From positions 62,001 to 126,000 of the forward strand of contig BDDD01001642.1 in assembly GCA_001972305.1 (NCBI GenBank): a stretch of DNA of 64,000 nucleotides, read 5' to 3'. Under the pieces are notes generated by a model, which had not been told where the DNA came from, did not search any database, and was given only the letters and a program-made list of their open reading frames with translations. The DNA is from Cephalotus follicularis. Lineage: Eukaryota; Streptophyta; Magnoliopsida; Oxalidales; Cephalotaceae. A program made the position numbers and the translations under genes. Shown here one piece after another: positions 53,701 through 64,000 of the stretch (position 1 is the first letter of the stretch; each line of letters begins with the position of its first letter).

Positions 53701-54935
53701 AGTGGTCTTTGCGTTGAAGATTTGGTGCCATTACCTTTATGGAGAGGTCTATCAGATCTTTACTGATCACCAGAGTTTAAAGTATCTGTTTTCCCAGCAG
53801 CATCTTAACATGAGGTAGAGAAGATAGATTGAGTTGATCAAGGATTATGATTGCACCATTGAGTATCACCCAGGCAAGGCTAATGTGGTAGCCCATGCGT
53901 TGAGAATGAAGTCTTCTCTTCCCCTGGGGCATGTTCAGACGATCTACTTTCCATTGTTGGAGCAGTTTAGATCCTTGGGTGTAAAGTTGTCCGCCGAGGA
54001 TAATGGTATAGTGGTAGCTTCTCTTCGGATAAGGTCAGTTTTGGTGGACCAAATCCGTGAGGCTCAAGAGAAAGATTGGAGGTTGGTTAATTTCATGAAG
54101 CAAGTCCAAGAAGGAGCTCGGAATGACTTCCACATCCGAGAGGATGGTGCTATAATGTTTGGCCCAAGGATATGTGTGCCGCATGTGGTAGAGCTTAAGA
54201 AGGATATTTTGGACGAAGCGCATTGTTCTACTTGGTCAATGCATCCTAGGAGTACCAATATGTTTCGTGACCTTAAGCTTCTCTATTGGTGGCGTGGAAT
54301 GAAGAGGGAAATTGCCAGGTTCGTGGCAAGATGCCTAACTTGCCAGCAGGTGAAAGCAGAGAGGCAGAAACTGTCAGGTCTTCTTCAGTCTCTTCCTATC
54401 CCAGAATGGAAGTGAGATCATATATCTATGGACTTTGTTTCAAGTTTTCCTCTGACACGGAGAAAACACGATGCCATATGGGTTATAGTGGATCGGCTGA
54501 CCAAGTCGGCTCACTTTTTGCCGGTACGGTTGGTGTACAGCTTGGAAAGGTTGGCTTTGTTGTACGTGGACGAGATCGCAGGTTGCATGGAGTCCCCAGT
54601 AGTATTGTTTGAGACAGATATCCGAGCTTCACATCAAGGTTTTGGCAGAGCTTGCAAGCAGCGCTGGGTACAGAGTTACGACTCAATATAGTGTATCATC
54701 CTCAGACAGATGGGCAGTCCGAGTGCATGATCCAAATTCTTGAAGATATGTTGAGAGCCTGTGTGATGGATTTCATGGAGAGTTGGGATTCTCGGCCGAC
54801 CTTGATCGAATTCGCCTACAACAATAGCTACCAGACCAGTCTTGGTATGGCACCTTATGAGGCACACATGGCTAATGGACCCATGGTTAATGGACTTTTG
54901 GCTTTTGGTCTTTGGCATCCTGAGTATGCCATTTA
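50738..54935 (+). pseudogene. element F gag-pol (Ty3/gypsy), single frame with 11 nonsense codons
   Basis: ATG at 50738 (MVVPRGQPSRRGHVGSRGRG). Gag: FEGTTDPTDAEPWLSRVEEI, RRWWDALKARH, RREFLQLRQGNLSVAEYEYR; zinc knuckles CQRCGQFHFGNC and CFLCLQPRYFVRNC (about 51772-51870). Protease ALFDTGATLSFVA (52135). RT 52640-53290: [20 protein letters not shown], active site FIDDVMVYS. RNase [14 protein letters not shown] (53566). Integrase HHCC region 54215-54365 (Trp/Met at one His side), core VIVDRLTKSAHF (54485), DGQSECMIQ (54710). Frame 0 is kept from 50738 to about 54570 through TAG/TGA/TAA codons only; one shift follows. The frame ends at the LTR of element G (54869), so the integrase C-terminus is missing. 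Confidence 0.88.
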
Positions 54936-55838
54936 GCGCGCCTGGTACGCGCAAAACAGGGGAGACGCACGCGTTGCATGCGCCAACACTTGGAAGGTGC
55001 TTCAGGCCTGAGAAGACGATGCCGCTGGTGTCGGTGGCTGGGGAAAGAGGCGGCCTTCCATCCACAGTAAGCCTCTCTCTCTTCTCTCTTTTTGTTTTAG
55101 CCGAGACGCATTTTTGCGTCTTCCCACTGCCGGCGTCTCTTCCGCCGTTGACAGTCACCGTAGGTGGAGCCAAGCTTTGGCTCTACCCACCTTGACCCTA
55201 GTTTAGGCTTTTCCCGGCGTTTTCCGGTGCGTTTGTGGCCGGATTCGTTTTTGTTGAGTCGACTCTGCCGAGTTGACTCACTGTGTGTCGTGACTTGGCG
55301 TTTCAGCCCGAGTCACGATGAGTCTTGGCCACCAGTGGGTTTATTGGGGTGTTGACGTCCACATATGTCGTCGCTGGTCAATGACGCGTTGATCGAGTCG
55401 CACTGAGTCCAAACTCAGTGAGTCACCGCTGCTGTTCTTCGTGTTCCAGGGTGCTTCTCTGCGCGTCTCCGCCAGAAATGGGTCGAGCGGATTTTTTGGA
55501 GTCCGTTGGTGTCTTGGTTGACTTTTTCGTGGACTGGCCAGAAACCGGCAGTTGCTTCGGTAAGGGTGTAGCGGCAAAGTGATGGAGCCGCCAACGTTGG
55601 TATGGTTCCTAATCTTTTATATTTATTGTTTACCGAATTGGTTTCGGTTAAGTGGATGTATGCTTGATTGTTTCATTTTGTTCGATTGAATATTAAACGG
55701 AGATCCTAGGCGCAAAGATTATGGTAGTAAGATGTAAGTGTGACCTTGACTTGCAGTATTGGTATTTTTGAAAAATTAAAATTATACACACTTGTATCCT
55801 AGACCCAAAATCGACCGGTTGCCTCTCGGGTTCCAACA
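54869..55838 (+). repeat. element G 5' LTR (970 bp)
   Basis: Matches 62397-63378 with roughly one difference per ten bases by eye. The first part differs: GACCCATGGTTAATG is inserted in this copy. Contains the GAGTCGACTCTGCCGAGT block and ends GGGTTCCAACA. Frames inside it (such as 54842-55195) are not genes. Confidence 0.87.
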
Positions 55839-55840
55839 AG

Positions 55841-55854
55841 TGGTATCAAAGCGA
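55841..55854 (+). promoter_or_regulatory. element G primer-binding site
   Basis: TGGTATCAAAGCGA two bases after the LTR end; tRNA-Met-type as usual for plant copia elements. Confidence 0.75.
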
Positions 55855-57306
55855 TCCGTTTTAATATCAATTGGACTTTAATTTTAGTTTTTGGTGACTA
55901 TTTTGGAATGATTAAAGTAGCTGATATTCTAATTTAATTCCCTTCCCATTGTTGTTTTATAAAATCAAGTTTTTCTTAAATCGGTGAAACTAGATTTTAA
56001 ATATTTTAGTGGGAGTTTTATTGGAATATCGGCAATCTTTGGATTATTTCGATTGGTCATCAGAAATTGAAATTGCTTGTGTTTATTTATTTCTATTGTG
56101 AATATAGATTTAAATGTCTTATGCATGATGGTAGGCAATGGGATTGAACCTAGCTTTTGGTTTCTTTTGTGGATGGTTTAAATTTGCTTTATTATCATGT
56201 ACTTTATTTGGTATGTAATATGGTTGCCTGTGTGCACCATTTTTCCTTTTTTGTGTCATTCTCTCTCTCCCTTGATTTGTATTCTATTCTTTAATTTTTT
56301 AAATGTATTTGTTAAAATTTCATATTTGTAAATAAAAGAAGAGAAGAATTGCAAAGGAGTTTGAAGAGGAAGATCAAGGAAAATGCAAGACTAAGTGAAG
56401 GCTATATATGCATGGTGCATTTTGTAATAAAGTAGTTTTGAATAGTTCACCTGGGAGACCGAGTGATCACATACGCTCATGTGATCGCTCATAGATTTAA
56501 TCCCTAGCCAGGCCATTTTTATTTCTATGTGGATCATAGGATGCATGAGATGGATGTTTGCTTTTTGCAAACAATCCAAACACGTCAAGCATAATAAGCC
56601 GTTCCAAATGGATTGGAAGATTAAAATTAATCTAATAACGACTTTGGTAATTTAAATAAGATGAGACCTCAAATTCTTCCAATTGTGAAATAATAAGTCC
56701 ATAAGCGGTGGGACATAAGGGTGTCCTGTCGTTGGCCTTCCATGCCTTTGTTTACTAGTATGGATATATTGGGGATAGCGCTGCCAAAGCAGAGGTCCCC
56801 CGTATGACCATTTCTACTGAATATCAGTACTGGGGTAGTACTGGAAAGAAGTAGCCATGTTTCGGTACCTATGGCACGCAAACGGGTGGGTATCAAAACG
56901 GGTTTATTTCTTTGAGGGTAGTGGGTCTGACTTATACCGAGTTCATACTATTGGTAGCGCCAAAGCGTTGGATTGTATGGGTCGTGAGGCCGAACTTATA
57001 TCGAATCTTGCATTTCAAGGGAGATGCCCTAATGCAAATTGATGCTAAATGCCTACCTATTTGGTATTATGGTTTGTCTAGCCATAGCGGAGACCATGAT
57101 ATTGCGAGATAGATTCCGATCCCCACTAGGAAGCGGGTGCTTCCCAAATTCCACATATGGGGGTGTGGGATACGATTAGAATAGTGGGAGGAGCCATAAT
57201 TACTAAAGACCAAGAATTATGGTAATAACATGAAATTGAATAATCTGCTAAATTACTCTCTTGTTTATTCTAATAGGTTGTTAGATAACATATTCTATAT
57301 ACTCAA
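55855..57306 (+). other. element G leader
   Basis: About 1.45 kb between PBS and the first gag-like codons. AT-rich first half, then a region with short TAGCGCCAAAGCG-like words. No coding sequence recognised. Confidence 0.4.
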
Positions 57307-58200
57307 ATGGCAGACAACACCGTTATTTGGCATGTTTTACTTTTTCTTAAGCAACATAATCCACGTTCTTTGAATGGTTGTGCAAAGTTACTCACGAGCA
57401 TGAAAGTTGTTCATGTTATGACTGAGATACCGCCCCCACCCCCACATTAGAGATCAATGCATCTGACCATCACAAGGCCAGGGCGGGCGGCTAAGTGATG
57501 GGACAACGATCATAGACCTCAATACATGGCAAGTGTTGCCTTGATGCCAAACTGGCAAACGCTATGTATTTCTTCACAAACCTTATGTGCCGTGTTGATA
57601 CAACTTGAGGCGTTGTTTGGCACACAGTCGAGCACTGATAAGGTAGTTTTGGACCAGTCTAGATCAAAACAATTTGTGATACCTATTCATTCTTCTAGAA
57701 CAACCTCAAGGAGAGGTGGATCAAGAGGATCCAGTTCCCAGGGCAAGGAGCACATAAGGAAGAAAGAAAAGGAACTACTTCACGTGGTTTAGGGATGCCA
57801 TTCATTAGAGGATTAAAAAGCTTATTAAGGAGATATCTTGCTTCTATGTGGGAAGTCAGGATACTGGAAGAGAAATTGCGAACAATTTCTTGCTTCCATT
57901 GCAGATGGTGCCTTGGGTAGGTACCGTCATATTATTCCACTTAGCTTACAATGTAAGTTCAATTTGGGTTGTGTACTCAGGTTGTGAGACTAACATTTGT
58001 AACTCTTTGCAGATGCTAAGAGGAGCTAGGCAGCTGGGAGCTGAGGATGCAATGGACCTATGTCATGAAGATTGGGGATCTACTTTTAAATGTTGTAGTA
58101 ATATTTTGATTTGTATATATAAAGCAATGTGGCTTTTGTATATAGACTTAACTCTTCTAAACATTGTTAAGAACTTTGGTTCTAAACTTTGATTAGCATA
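57307..58200 (+). pseudogene. element G gag and protease remnants
   Basis: ATG at 57307 (MADNTVIWHVLLF...), copia gag-like only in part (VVHVMTEIPPPP). A damaged zinc knuckle is recognisable at 57836-57880 as CFYVGSQDTGREIANN, where CFYCG..GHWKRNC is expected. A damaged protease reads SGCETNICNSLQMLRGARQL near 57975-58035; the catalytic Asp before the SG is gone. Stops in all frames. Confidence 0.6.
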
Positions 58201-58429
58201 TTCAATGTATATTTTATAAAGCTGAGAGCTTTTTGTTTATTACATGCGAATAGTGGCTATTATTTTATGGTTGTGTATCAGTTGGCACTGATTAACTAGA
58301 TAATGGGTTTTAAGTCATAAATACTAATCAAACAATAGCACCAGCTATTGAGCAAGGAATTAATAATAAAAGACTACGAGAGAAATATGATATAAATCCT
58401 TCACAAACTTTAGCATTGTTGATTAGGTC

Positions 58430-59150
58430 ATTCTAGCGAGGCTAGATAAACACGCTTGGTTAAGGATGGACTTTTGGACATCCAGGACGAGCAGTCCCTT
58501 CCAACGTCTACACCATGTTTCCTTGGTGTAATGACAAAATCTCTTTTCTTCAAGGATGGAGAGAATGTTGTGGACATATTGTAATATATCCACACTGACA
58601 TTTGTGGTATAATGTCAGACGATGCAGGTGAAGGTTTTCACAACTTCATTACCATTACCTGTGATTCGTCACAGTTTCGATAAGTGTTTCGGGTGAAGCA
58701 CAAATCTTAATCTTTTGAATGAGTTAAGAGATTTAGATATGAAGTAGAAATGCAAATGGGTAAACCCATTAGAGCATTACGCTCTGATCGGGAAAGCGAA
58801 TACCTGTCTGCTGAATTCTTGGGTTATCTGAGAGATAATGGAATTCTTTCTCAATGGATTCTTCTCGGAACGCCCCTCTAGTGATGATGTATCCAAACGG
58901 AGGGAATTGACATTCGTGAATATGTCAAATCCATTATGTCTTTTATTCATCTTCTTATCTCCTTCTGGGATTATGCGTTGCAGTGGCAGCGTACATCCTA
59001 ATTCGAATTCCTATGAAATCTGTCCCCTCCATATCTTTCAAGATATTAAATAGGAGGAAACCCAGCCTAAACCAAGAGGGTTAATGGTTGTCCAGCTTTT
59101 GTAAGAAAGCGAAAACCTTCTAAGCTGGAGGCGCGAGCGGATTGTTGCCG
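58430..59150 (+). pseudogene. element G integrase remnant
   Basis: Zinc region: LGHSSEARINTLVKDGLLDI then TPCFLGVMTKS (58430-58530). Core: IHTDICG-type sequence (58590-58625, shifted), SDRESEYLSAEFLGYL-type (58778-58830), the PQHNGVSERRN equivalent is changed to DDVSKRRE near 58890. Then LRVWGC-region remnants. Broken by stops and frame changes throughout. Confidence 0.65.
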
Positions 59151-59259
59151 ATTTTGTGGGATATCCTAAGAAGTGCTTAGGATTTCATTTCAACCATCCT
59201 CGCAAACAAATGATATTTGTTTTGCTGACTGCAAAATTCCAAGAGGGAATACTTGTTTA

Positions 59260-60990
59260 CAGGAAGCAGTGGGAGTAAGGTATAACTAAGCGAGTTATTA
59301 CCAGGTGAAAGCCCACAGGACGATGAGGAATTAGAGGTGGAACCCTCTAAAGACAAGATTTGGGAAGGGATCCCAACCTGAGAAGGGATCTCAGTAAGGC
59401 ACTCCTTGTGAAAGGAGATCATGCAAGATTTTAACAGCGCCTGAGAAATTTGGTTTTCTCATGAAAGGCACTGATAAACCTAAAGTCATCGTTGATGACG
59501 AGCCTGTCAGCTACAAAGGAAACAGTGAAGAGCACTGTTTTCTAGGCGTGGCTGGGAGTCATGAAATCCGAAATGGATGCCATATACGTCAACTGAGTAT
59601 GGAACTTGGTTAATGCTCCCATAGGCGGGTTGCCCAATGGTTGCTATATATCTTCAAGAGGAAGATAGACGTTAATGGAAAAGGTTCAAACCTTTAAATC
59701 AGAATGATTAAGTCCATTCGGATAATGCTTGTTATTGCCACTCGTTATGGATATAACAAATGGCATAAGGATGTCAAGATAACCTTGAAAAAGGACTATC
59801 TTGAAGAGGACATCTTAATGTCCCAAACCCGAGGGATTTACATCCAAGGAACATTAGCGCAGAGTGTGTGCAAGCTCCTAAGGTCTGTGTATGACCTTAA
59901 GCAAGCATCCGTAGCTGAAACATCTGTTTTTAATTTCATCAAAACAATGTTATGCCTTAAGTCTACCAAAAATAGGATATCCCATATATCACTTTCTTGG
60001 TACTGTGCATGGATAACATTTTACACATTGGTAATGTTGTAGGTATGTTATAGTACAATTAACTAAGAACTTCTCTAAAAGGATTTGTGAGAGACTTCCT
60101 ACGTTTTGAGAATGAAAATCTAAAGGGATAGATCAAGTAGTTTGTTTGGACTTTTCCAAAGGCAGTACATCAGCAGGGTGCTGATATAGTATGGATTTCT
60201 GAATTCCATGATTGGCTTACTGCCAATTAGCCAAGGGATTCATCTTTCCAAGAGGAAGTTGAAAGAGACTTCTGAGGAAAGTGTTGCATGAGTGGGCTAC
60301 CTTAAGCTTCGGCTATAGGTTTCATCATGCAATATCATACTTAGTACTAGGCCCGACGTCGTACAAGCCTAAGGGTATGGTTAGTCGATAATCGGTCCAA
60401 TCCCTGTGAGAGGCATTGGGAATTGTCAAAGAGATCTGAGAGTGACTCAGGATTTCTTTTTGACATATGGAGAAGATAGTGAATTGAATAAGAGTTATGT
60501 TAACTCTGGTTTCAACTGTGATCTAGAAGATCACAATATCGTATCAGGATATGTGATTGCCCTGAACGAAAGTGTTGTGTGAGTTGGAAGAGTCTACAAC
60601 AGTGGGATACTGTTACTCAGCCATAAATAAGAGTATGTTATAACCTATGATACCGAAAAGTTGCTGTTTGGTAGCGGAAGTTCATTGTGGAACTTCTTGT
60701 AGTTCCATCTATCGTTCATCCAGTTGTGTAGAGTGACGTGATAGAGGGCCTTTGCACAGGCTATGGAACCTAGTCTCATTACCGCTCTATACTTAAGCAA
60801 CGGTATCATTATTTTATATGATTTATGAGATCATATATAGAGGAATCATTATCCTAGAGAGATTTGCAGCGATAGCAAATTTTGGCAGACCCACTGACCA
60901 ATGCCATAAGCATTAGTAGTACTTGAGCGACAGTGAAAGTGCGATGGGCTTAGGCTAAAGGTCTTCATGGCTTAAGGGCCAAGTGGGAGA
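59260..60990 (+). pseudogene. element G RT and RNase H remnants
   Basis: GSSGSKV and DDEELEVEPS linker (59266-59345). MKSEMDAIYVN.VWNLVNAP is recognisable at 59562-59620, the start of copia RT. KVQTFKS (59680), LRSVYDLKQAS (59878-59910) and a LCMDNILHIGNVV-type segment near 60003-60037, where YVDD should be, show RT. RNase H traces run up to about 60890 (SDSESAMGLG near 60925). Then AAGTGGGAGATTGTTAGA. Very degraded. Confidence 0.6.
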
Positions 60991-62396
60991 TTGTTAGAGT
61001 AGGGGTGTCCCTGCATGCCACGAGGTGGCTCTGCATAAATATATATGTATGTATGAGATGCACTCCTTAACTGGAGATATCTCTTTAAGCCGTGGGGCGG
61101 CTGCATGTGTGTATATTACACTATCTATTTATACAATCTGAATTCCTTTTCATGTTTTATAGTGCATATTCAATCAACAATGGCAACCCGCTATATGTAT
61201 ATCCCAAACCATCTTAAATGGATTGGGTGATCACCATGTCATCCGAGTACACATATAGTGCCCTATCATTCAAGGGGTTGGATCTCATGCCTGAGAGGTT
61301 ATGAGAATGAGATCCTTACTCCCTTCTGACAGAACGTTCCAAGTCATAGGTTCACTTTCTTAGGGCAATTGTTGAACCGCAAAGACTTGCCATATTATGC
61401 TTGCTCCCGGGTTTTGTGGAGGATGGATCATCTTATTACCATTTGGAAAGTCATACCTATGTCAATAGGATTCCTATAGTCTCGGTAGTGTATAGTCTAT
61501 GGTGACTAGTAGACCATTCGTGGAGCTACGTTGTATCGTTAGACCTGAGCGGCTGGCATGCATTGTGTTGTAACTACTTGGCTTTGATTTTCGCCTTCCC
61601 CAGCACTAGCCACGTGCTGGCAAAAGGGTTGTCTTTGGGCTTTGTAGGAGCTTCATTGAGATGTATGGGAGAGTTCACAATAAGGGATCGTCACACTCGT
61701 ATGTAGGGTGATAGGCTCTATATTATTTATGTCTGTTGAGACTCATAAAACCCTGATCAGGTATAGGCAGACTGAAAGCAGGGTTTCCGGGGAGGTTTTC
61801 CGAAAGTCTCAATGCGTACGTAAATTTATAGTTATCGCAACTTTACCTAGGGGTGACATTATTCCGAACCCTAGGTTGCGGTCGGAGCCAAGTATGACGT
61901 AGGATACATGACACATATGCCGTTGACTGGATAAAGTACTGGTTTAACTGGATGTCAACTTATAGACGTAGTTGATTCTACGGATCCGAGGGGTGATGGG
62001 ATTCACACCGGGGCTGTTTTAATAGTCGGGGACTATTGGAATAGTCGTACTAGAACTCCTGGGATGTTCTGGGAAATTTATAGTCTTATCGGATTCAAAC
62101 CAGGCTTTCGAGTCAAACCAGGCTTTCGGGTCAAACCAGGCTTTCGGGTCCCACCTGATTATTGGAAAAGCGATGCATGCTACACACATGCTAGCTTGGC
62201 GGGAAATCTAGTTTTAACTAGTATATATTAATTTGGCATTAGTGGTTTATTTATTAATTTAAATTTATCATCGTATTATCAAATTGATATATTAAGAGAA
62301 ACCACAGTGGGAGTATGTCTAACATACCTTGTGCGGGGTGCACATAATCAAAACAAGAGAGAACTTTACTTTTAATAAAAGGAGAAAATGGACACA
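60991..62396 (+). other. element G 3' non-coding region with an internal LTR-start-like motif
   Basis: GTGGGAGATTGTTAGAGTAG at 60985-61004 looks like a classic copia polypurine tract plus LTR start, yet the real 3' LTR starts 1.4 kb later, after TAATAAAAGGAGAAAATGGACACA. The region between has no gene I recognise. Confidence 0.45.
62095..62148 (+). repeat. 18-bp tandem repeat, three units
   Basis: TCAAACCAGGCTTTCGGG repeated at 62095, 62113 and 62131; the first unit has one difference (CGAG for CGGG). Lies in the 3' non-coding part of element G. Confidence 0.9.
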
Positions 62397-63378
62397 TGGC
62401 TAATGGACTTTTGGCTTTTGGTCTTTGGAGTCCCGAGTACGCCATTTAGCGCACCTGGTACACGCAAAACAAGGGAGACGCATGCGTTGCGTGCGCCAGC
62501 GCCTGGACGGCTCTTCCGGCCGGAGAAGACGACGCCGCTAGTGTCGGTGGTCGGGGAAAGAGGCGGCCTTCCATCCACGGTAAGCCTCTCTCTCTTCTCT
62601 CCCCGTTTTTCTCTTGTCTCTTTTCATTTTAGCCGAGACGCATTTTTGTGTCTTCCCACTACCAGCATCTCTTCCACCGCCGACAGTCACGGTAGGTGGA
62701 GCCAAGTTTTAGCTCTACCCACATTGACCCTAGTTTAGGCTTTTCCTGGTGCGTTTGTGGCCGTATTCGTTTTGTTGAGTCGACTCTGCCGAGTAGACTC
62801 ATTGTGCGTCGTGACTTGGCGTTTCAGCCCGAGTCAAGGCGAGTCTTGGCCACCAGTGGGTTTATTGGGGTGTTGACGTCCACATATGTCGCAGCCGGTC
62901 AATGACTCATTGACCGAGTCGCACTGAGTCTGAACTCAGTGAGTCACCGCCACTGTTCGCCGTGTTCCAGGGCGCTTCTTAGTGCGTCTCTGCCAGAAAT
63001 GGGTCGAGCGGATTTTTTAGAGTCCGTTGGTGTCTTGGTTGACTTTTTCCTGGACTGGCCGGAAACCTGCAGTGGAGCCGGTAACCGGCCGTTGCTTCGG
63101 CAAGGGTGTAGTGGCAAAGTGATGGAGCCACCAACGTTGGTATGGTTCCTAATCTTTTATATTTATTGTTTACCGAATTGGTTTCGGTTAAGTGGATGTA
63201 TGCTTGAATGTTTCGTTTTGTTCGATTAAATATTAAACGGAGATCCTAGGCGCAAAGATTATGGTAGTAAGATTTAAGTGTGACCTTAACTTGTAGTCTT
63301 GGTGTTTTTGAAAAATTAAAATTATATACACTTGCATCCTTGACCCAAAATGGACCGGGACCCTCCCGGGTTCCAACA
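62397..63378 (+). repeat. element G 3' LTR (982 bp)
   Basis: Starts TGGCTAATGGACTTTTGG after a purine-rich AAAAGGAGAAAATGG tract and ends GGGTTCCAACA. Contains AAGAGGCGGCCTTCCATCC and the GAGTCGACTCTGCCGAGT block also found in the 5' copy. Confidence 0.87.
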
Positions 63379-64000
63379 GTATAGGCACATCAAGGAGCCG
63401 TTGTATCAGCGGTTGGTGCCAGAAGTGAGTAGTTGAGAGAAGTGTGTGTAAGTTCTCCGTGCTTTTCTTCTTTCCTTCTGAAGTTTCTTTTGGCAAAGAC
63501 GAGTTTTGCTTGAAGATCTTGGACCTTGAGTTCGTAGATGTGATCTCTTCTTTCTTCGTCTTCTTTCCTCTGTTAGTTTGGCAATGTGCGTGCCAAACCT
63601 CCCATTTTCGGTGGAGTCAAAGATGGTGACGATGATCGTGGTGCTCCATGGTGGAATGTTGAGTGATGTGGATCGTCAAGGGTGACGATCCTAGGAGTTG
63701 ATCATGCATGTAGGCTTCATGCATGTTTTCCTTCGTTTTTGTACAGACTGTGCTAAGTCTGTGCTTGTTGTTCTTTATCTTGTAGCTGAGGAGGTGAGCA
63801 TTGATCCTGAGCTGTAGGAGCTGTGCGGAGGTGTGGATGAGTGGTGAGTGGGACATTCTTTCTTTCTATCTTGAAACAGTTGAGAGTCCTAAGCTATTTT
63901 GTGTCCTCGGATATGTATATATGTATATATATATATTCCTTCCATGGTGTCTTTGTTTTGGGAGTTGTTCTTCCTTGTTATCTTGACATATTCTTGTTGA
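63379..64000. other. right flank of element G, unassigned
   Basis: Non-coding, with a GTGTCCTCGGATATG word reminiscent of the GTCCTCGGAC words at 49976-50150, and an AT dinucleotide run at 63917-63940. It might be the 3' part of element F or another LTR; the window ends before this can be judged. Confidence 0.3.

Larger units (their letters stand above)
54869..63378 (+). mobile_element. element G: Ty1/copia retrotransposon with paired LTRs
   Basis: LTRs TGGCTAATGG...TTCCAACA at 54869-55838 and 62397-63378. PBS TGGTATCAAAGCGA at 55841. Internal copia order gag-PR-INT-RT-RNase H is detectable but heavily broken. The 5-bp flanks ACACA and GTATA do not match, and the right flank does not continue element F's integrase, so the locus has been rearranged or ends of two copies recombined. 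Confidence 0.82.

Noticed and set aside
54676-55195. 165-codon minus-strand and 117-codon plus-strand frames as genes
   Set aside because: They span the F integrase/G LTR junction and the GC-rich LTR of G; no domain and not conserved in the other LTR.
1-64000. CRISPR arrays, bacterial operons, tRNA genes
   Set aside because: No regularly spaced repeats of that kind and no cloverleaf seen; the tRNA-like words are primer-binding sites of LTR elements. I could not run a tRNA scan.

Overview
The window is plant nuclear DNA, probably from a dicot. There are no bacterial-type operons. What is present is LTR retrotransposons of the Ty3/gypsy and Ty1/copia classes primed by tRNA-Met-type sites, a plant L1-type LINE, hAT-type MITEs, an endogenous pararetrovirus remnant, and one spliced host gene. 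I cannot name the species.

Host gene. The only host gene I can support is on the minus strand. It encodes the small acidic hinge subunit of respiratory complex III (ubiquinol-cytochrome c reductase hinge protein, QCR6). Exon 2 is at 41303-41387, exon 3 at 2062-2151 and exon 4 at 1946-1978. A poly(A) signal lies at about 1772, and Site II promoter motifs lie near 43298-43347. The exons join in phase into a protein of about 69 residues, the family's usual length. The intron between exons 2 and 3 is about 39.1 kb, and almost everything from 2.7 to 41.1 kb sits inside it.

Inside the giant intron, in coordinate order: a 5'-truncated copia element (2690-4979, +); a 34.6-kb gypsy locus called element A (5584-40157, +). 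A has a 2.9-kb 5' LTR, gag, protease, RT, integrase and a 3' LTR. Gypsy element B (10153-19170) is nested in A's protease. Gypsy element C (20434-30337) is nested in A's integrase and itself carries a copia solo LTR, D (27315-27773). A full-length L1 LINE, E (33115-38772, -), is nested in A's 3' LTR. An older minus-strand LTR (40696-41135) lies next to exon 2. Target-site duplications support each nesting step, and the target reading frames rejoin across B and C. Inferred order: old minus-strand LTR and A first, then B and C, then D in C; E is the least decayed.

Right of the gene (43.4-64 kb): a hAT MITE just upstream of the promoter; a minus-strand Caulimoviridae-type pararetrovirus remnant with its promoter/poly(A) region (44.5-46.85 kb); a repeat carrying a 5S rRNA-derived segment; a fragment of a B/C-type LTR; a gypsy 5' LTR plus gag (H, 47.9-49.9 kb); a gypsy gag-pol reading frame with eleven nonsense codons and almost no indels (F, 50.7-54.9 kb); and a copia element with paired LTRs about 1 kb long (G, 54.87-63.38 kb).

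Working picture: a small, normally compact housekeeping gene whose transcription unit is stretched by nested, mostly antisense-oriented retrotransposons. Only the LINE ORF2 is still a long intact transposon protein. The start-codon exon of the host gene is unresolved.
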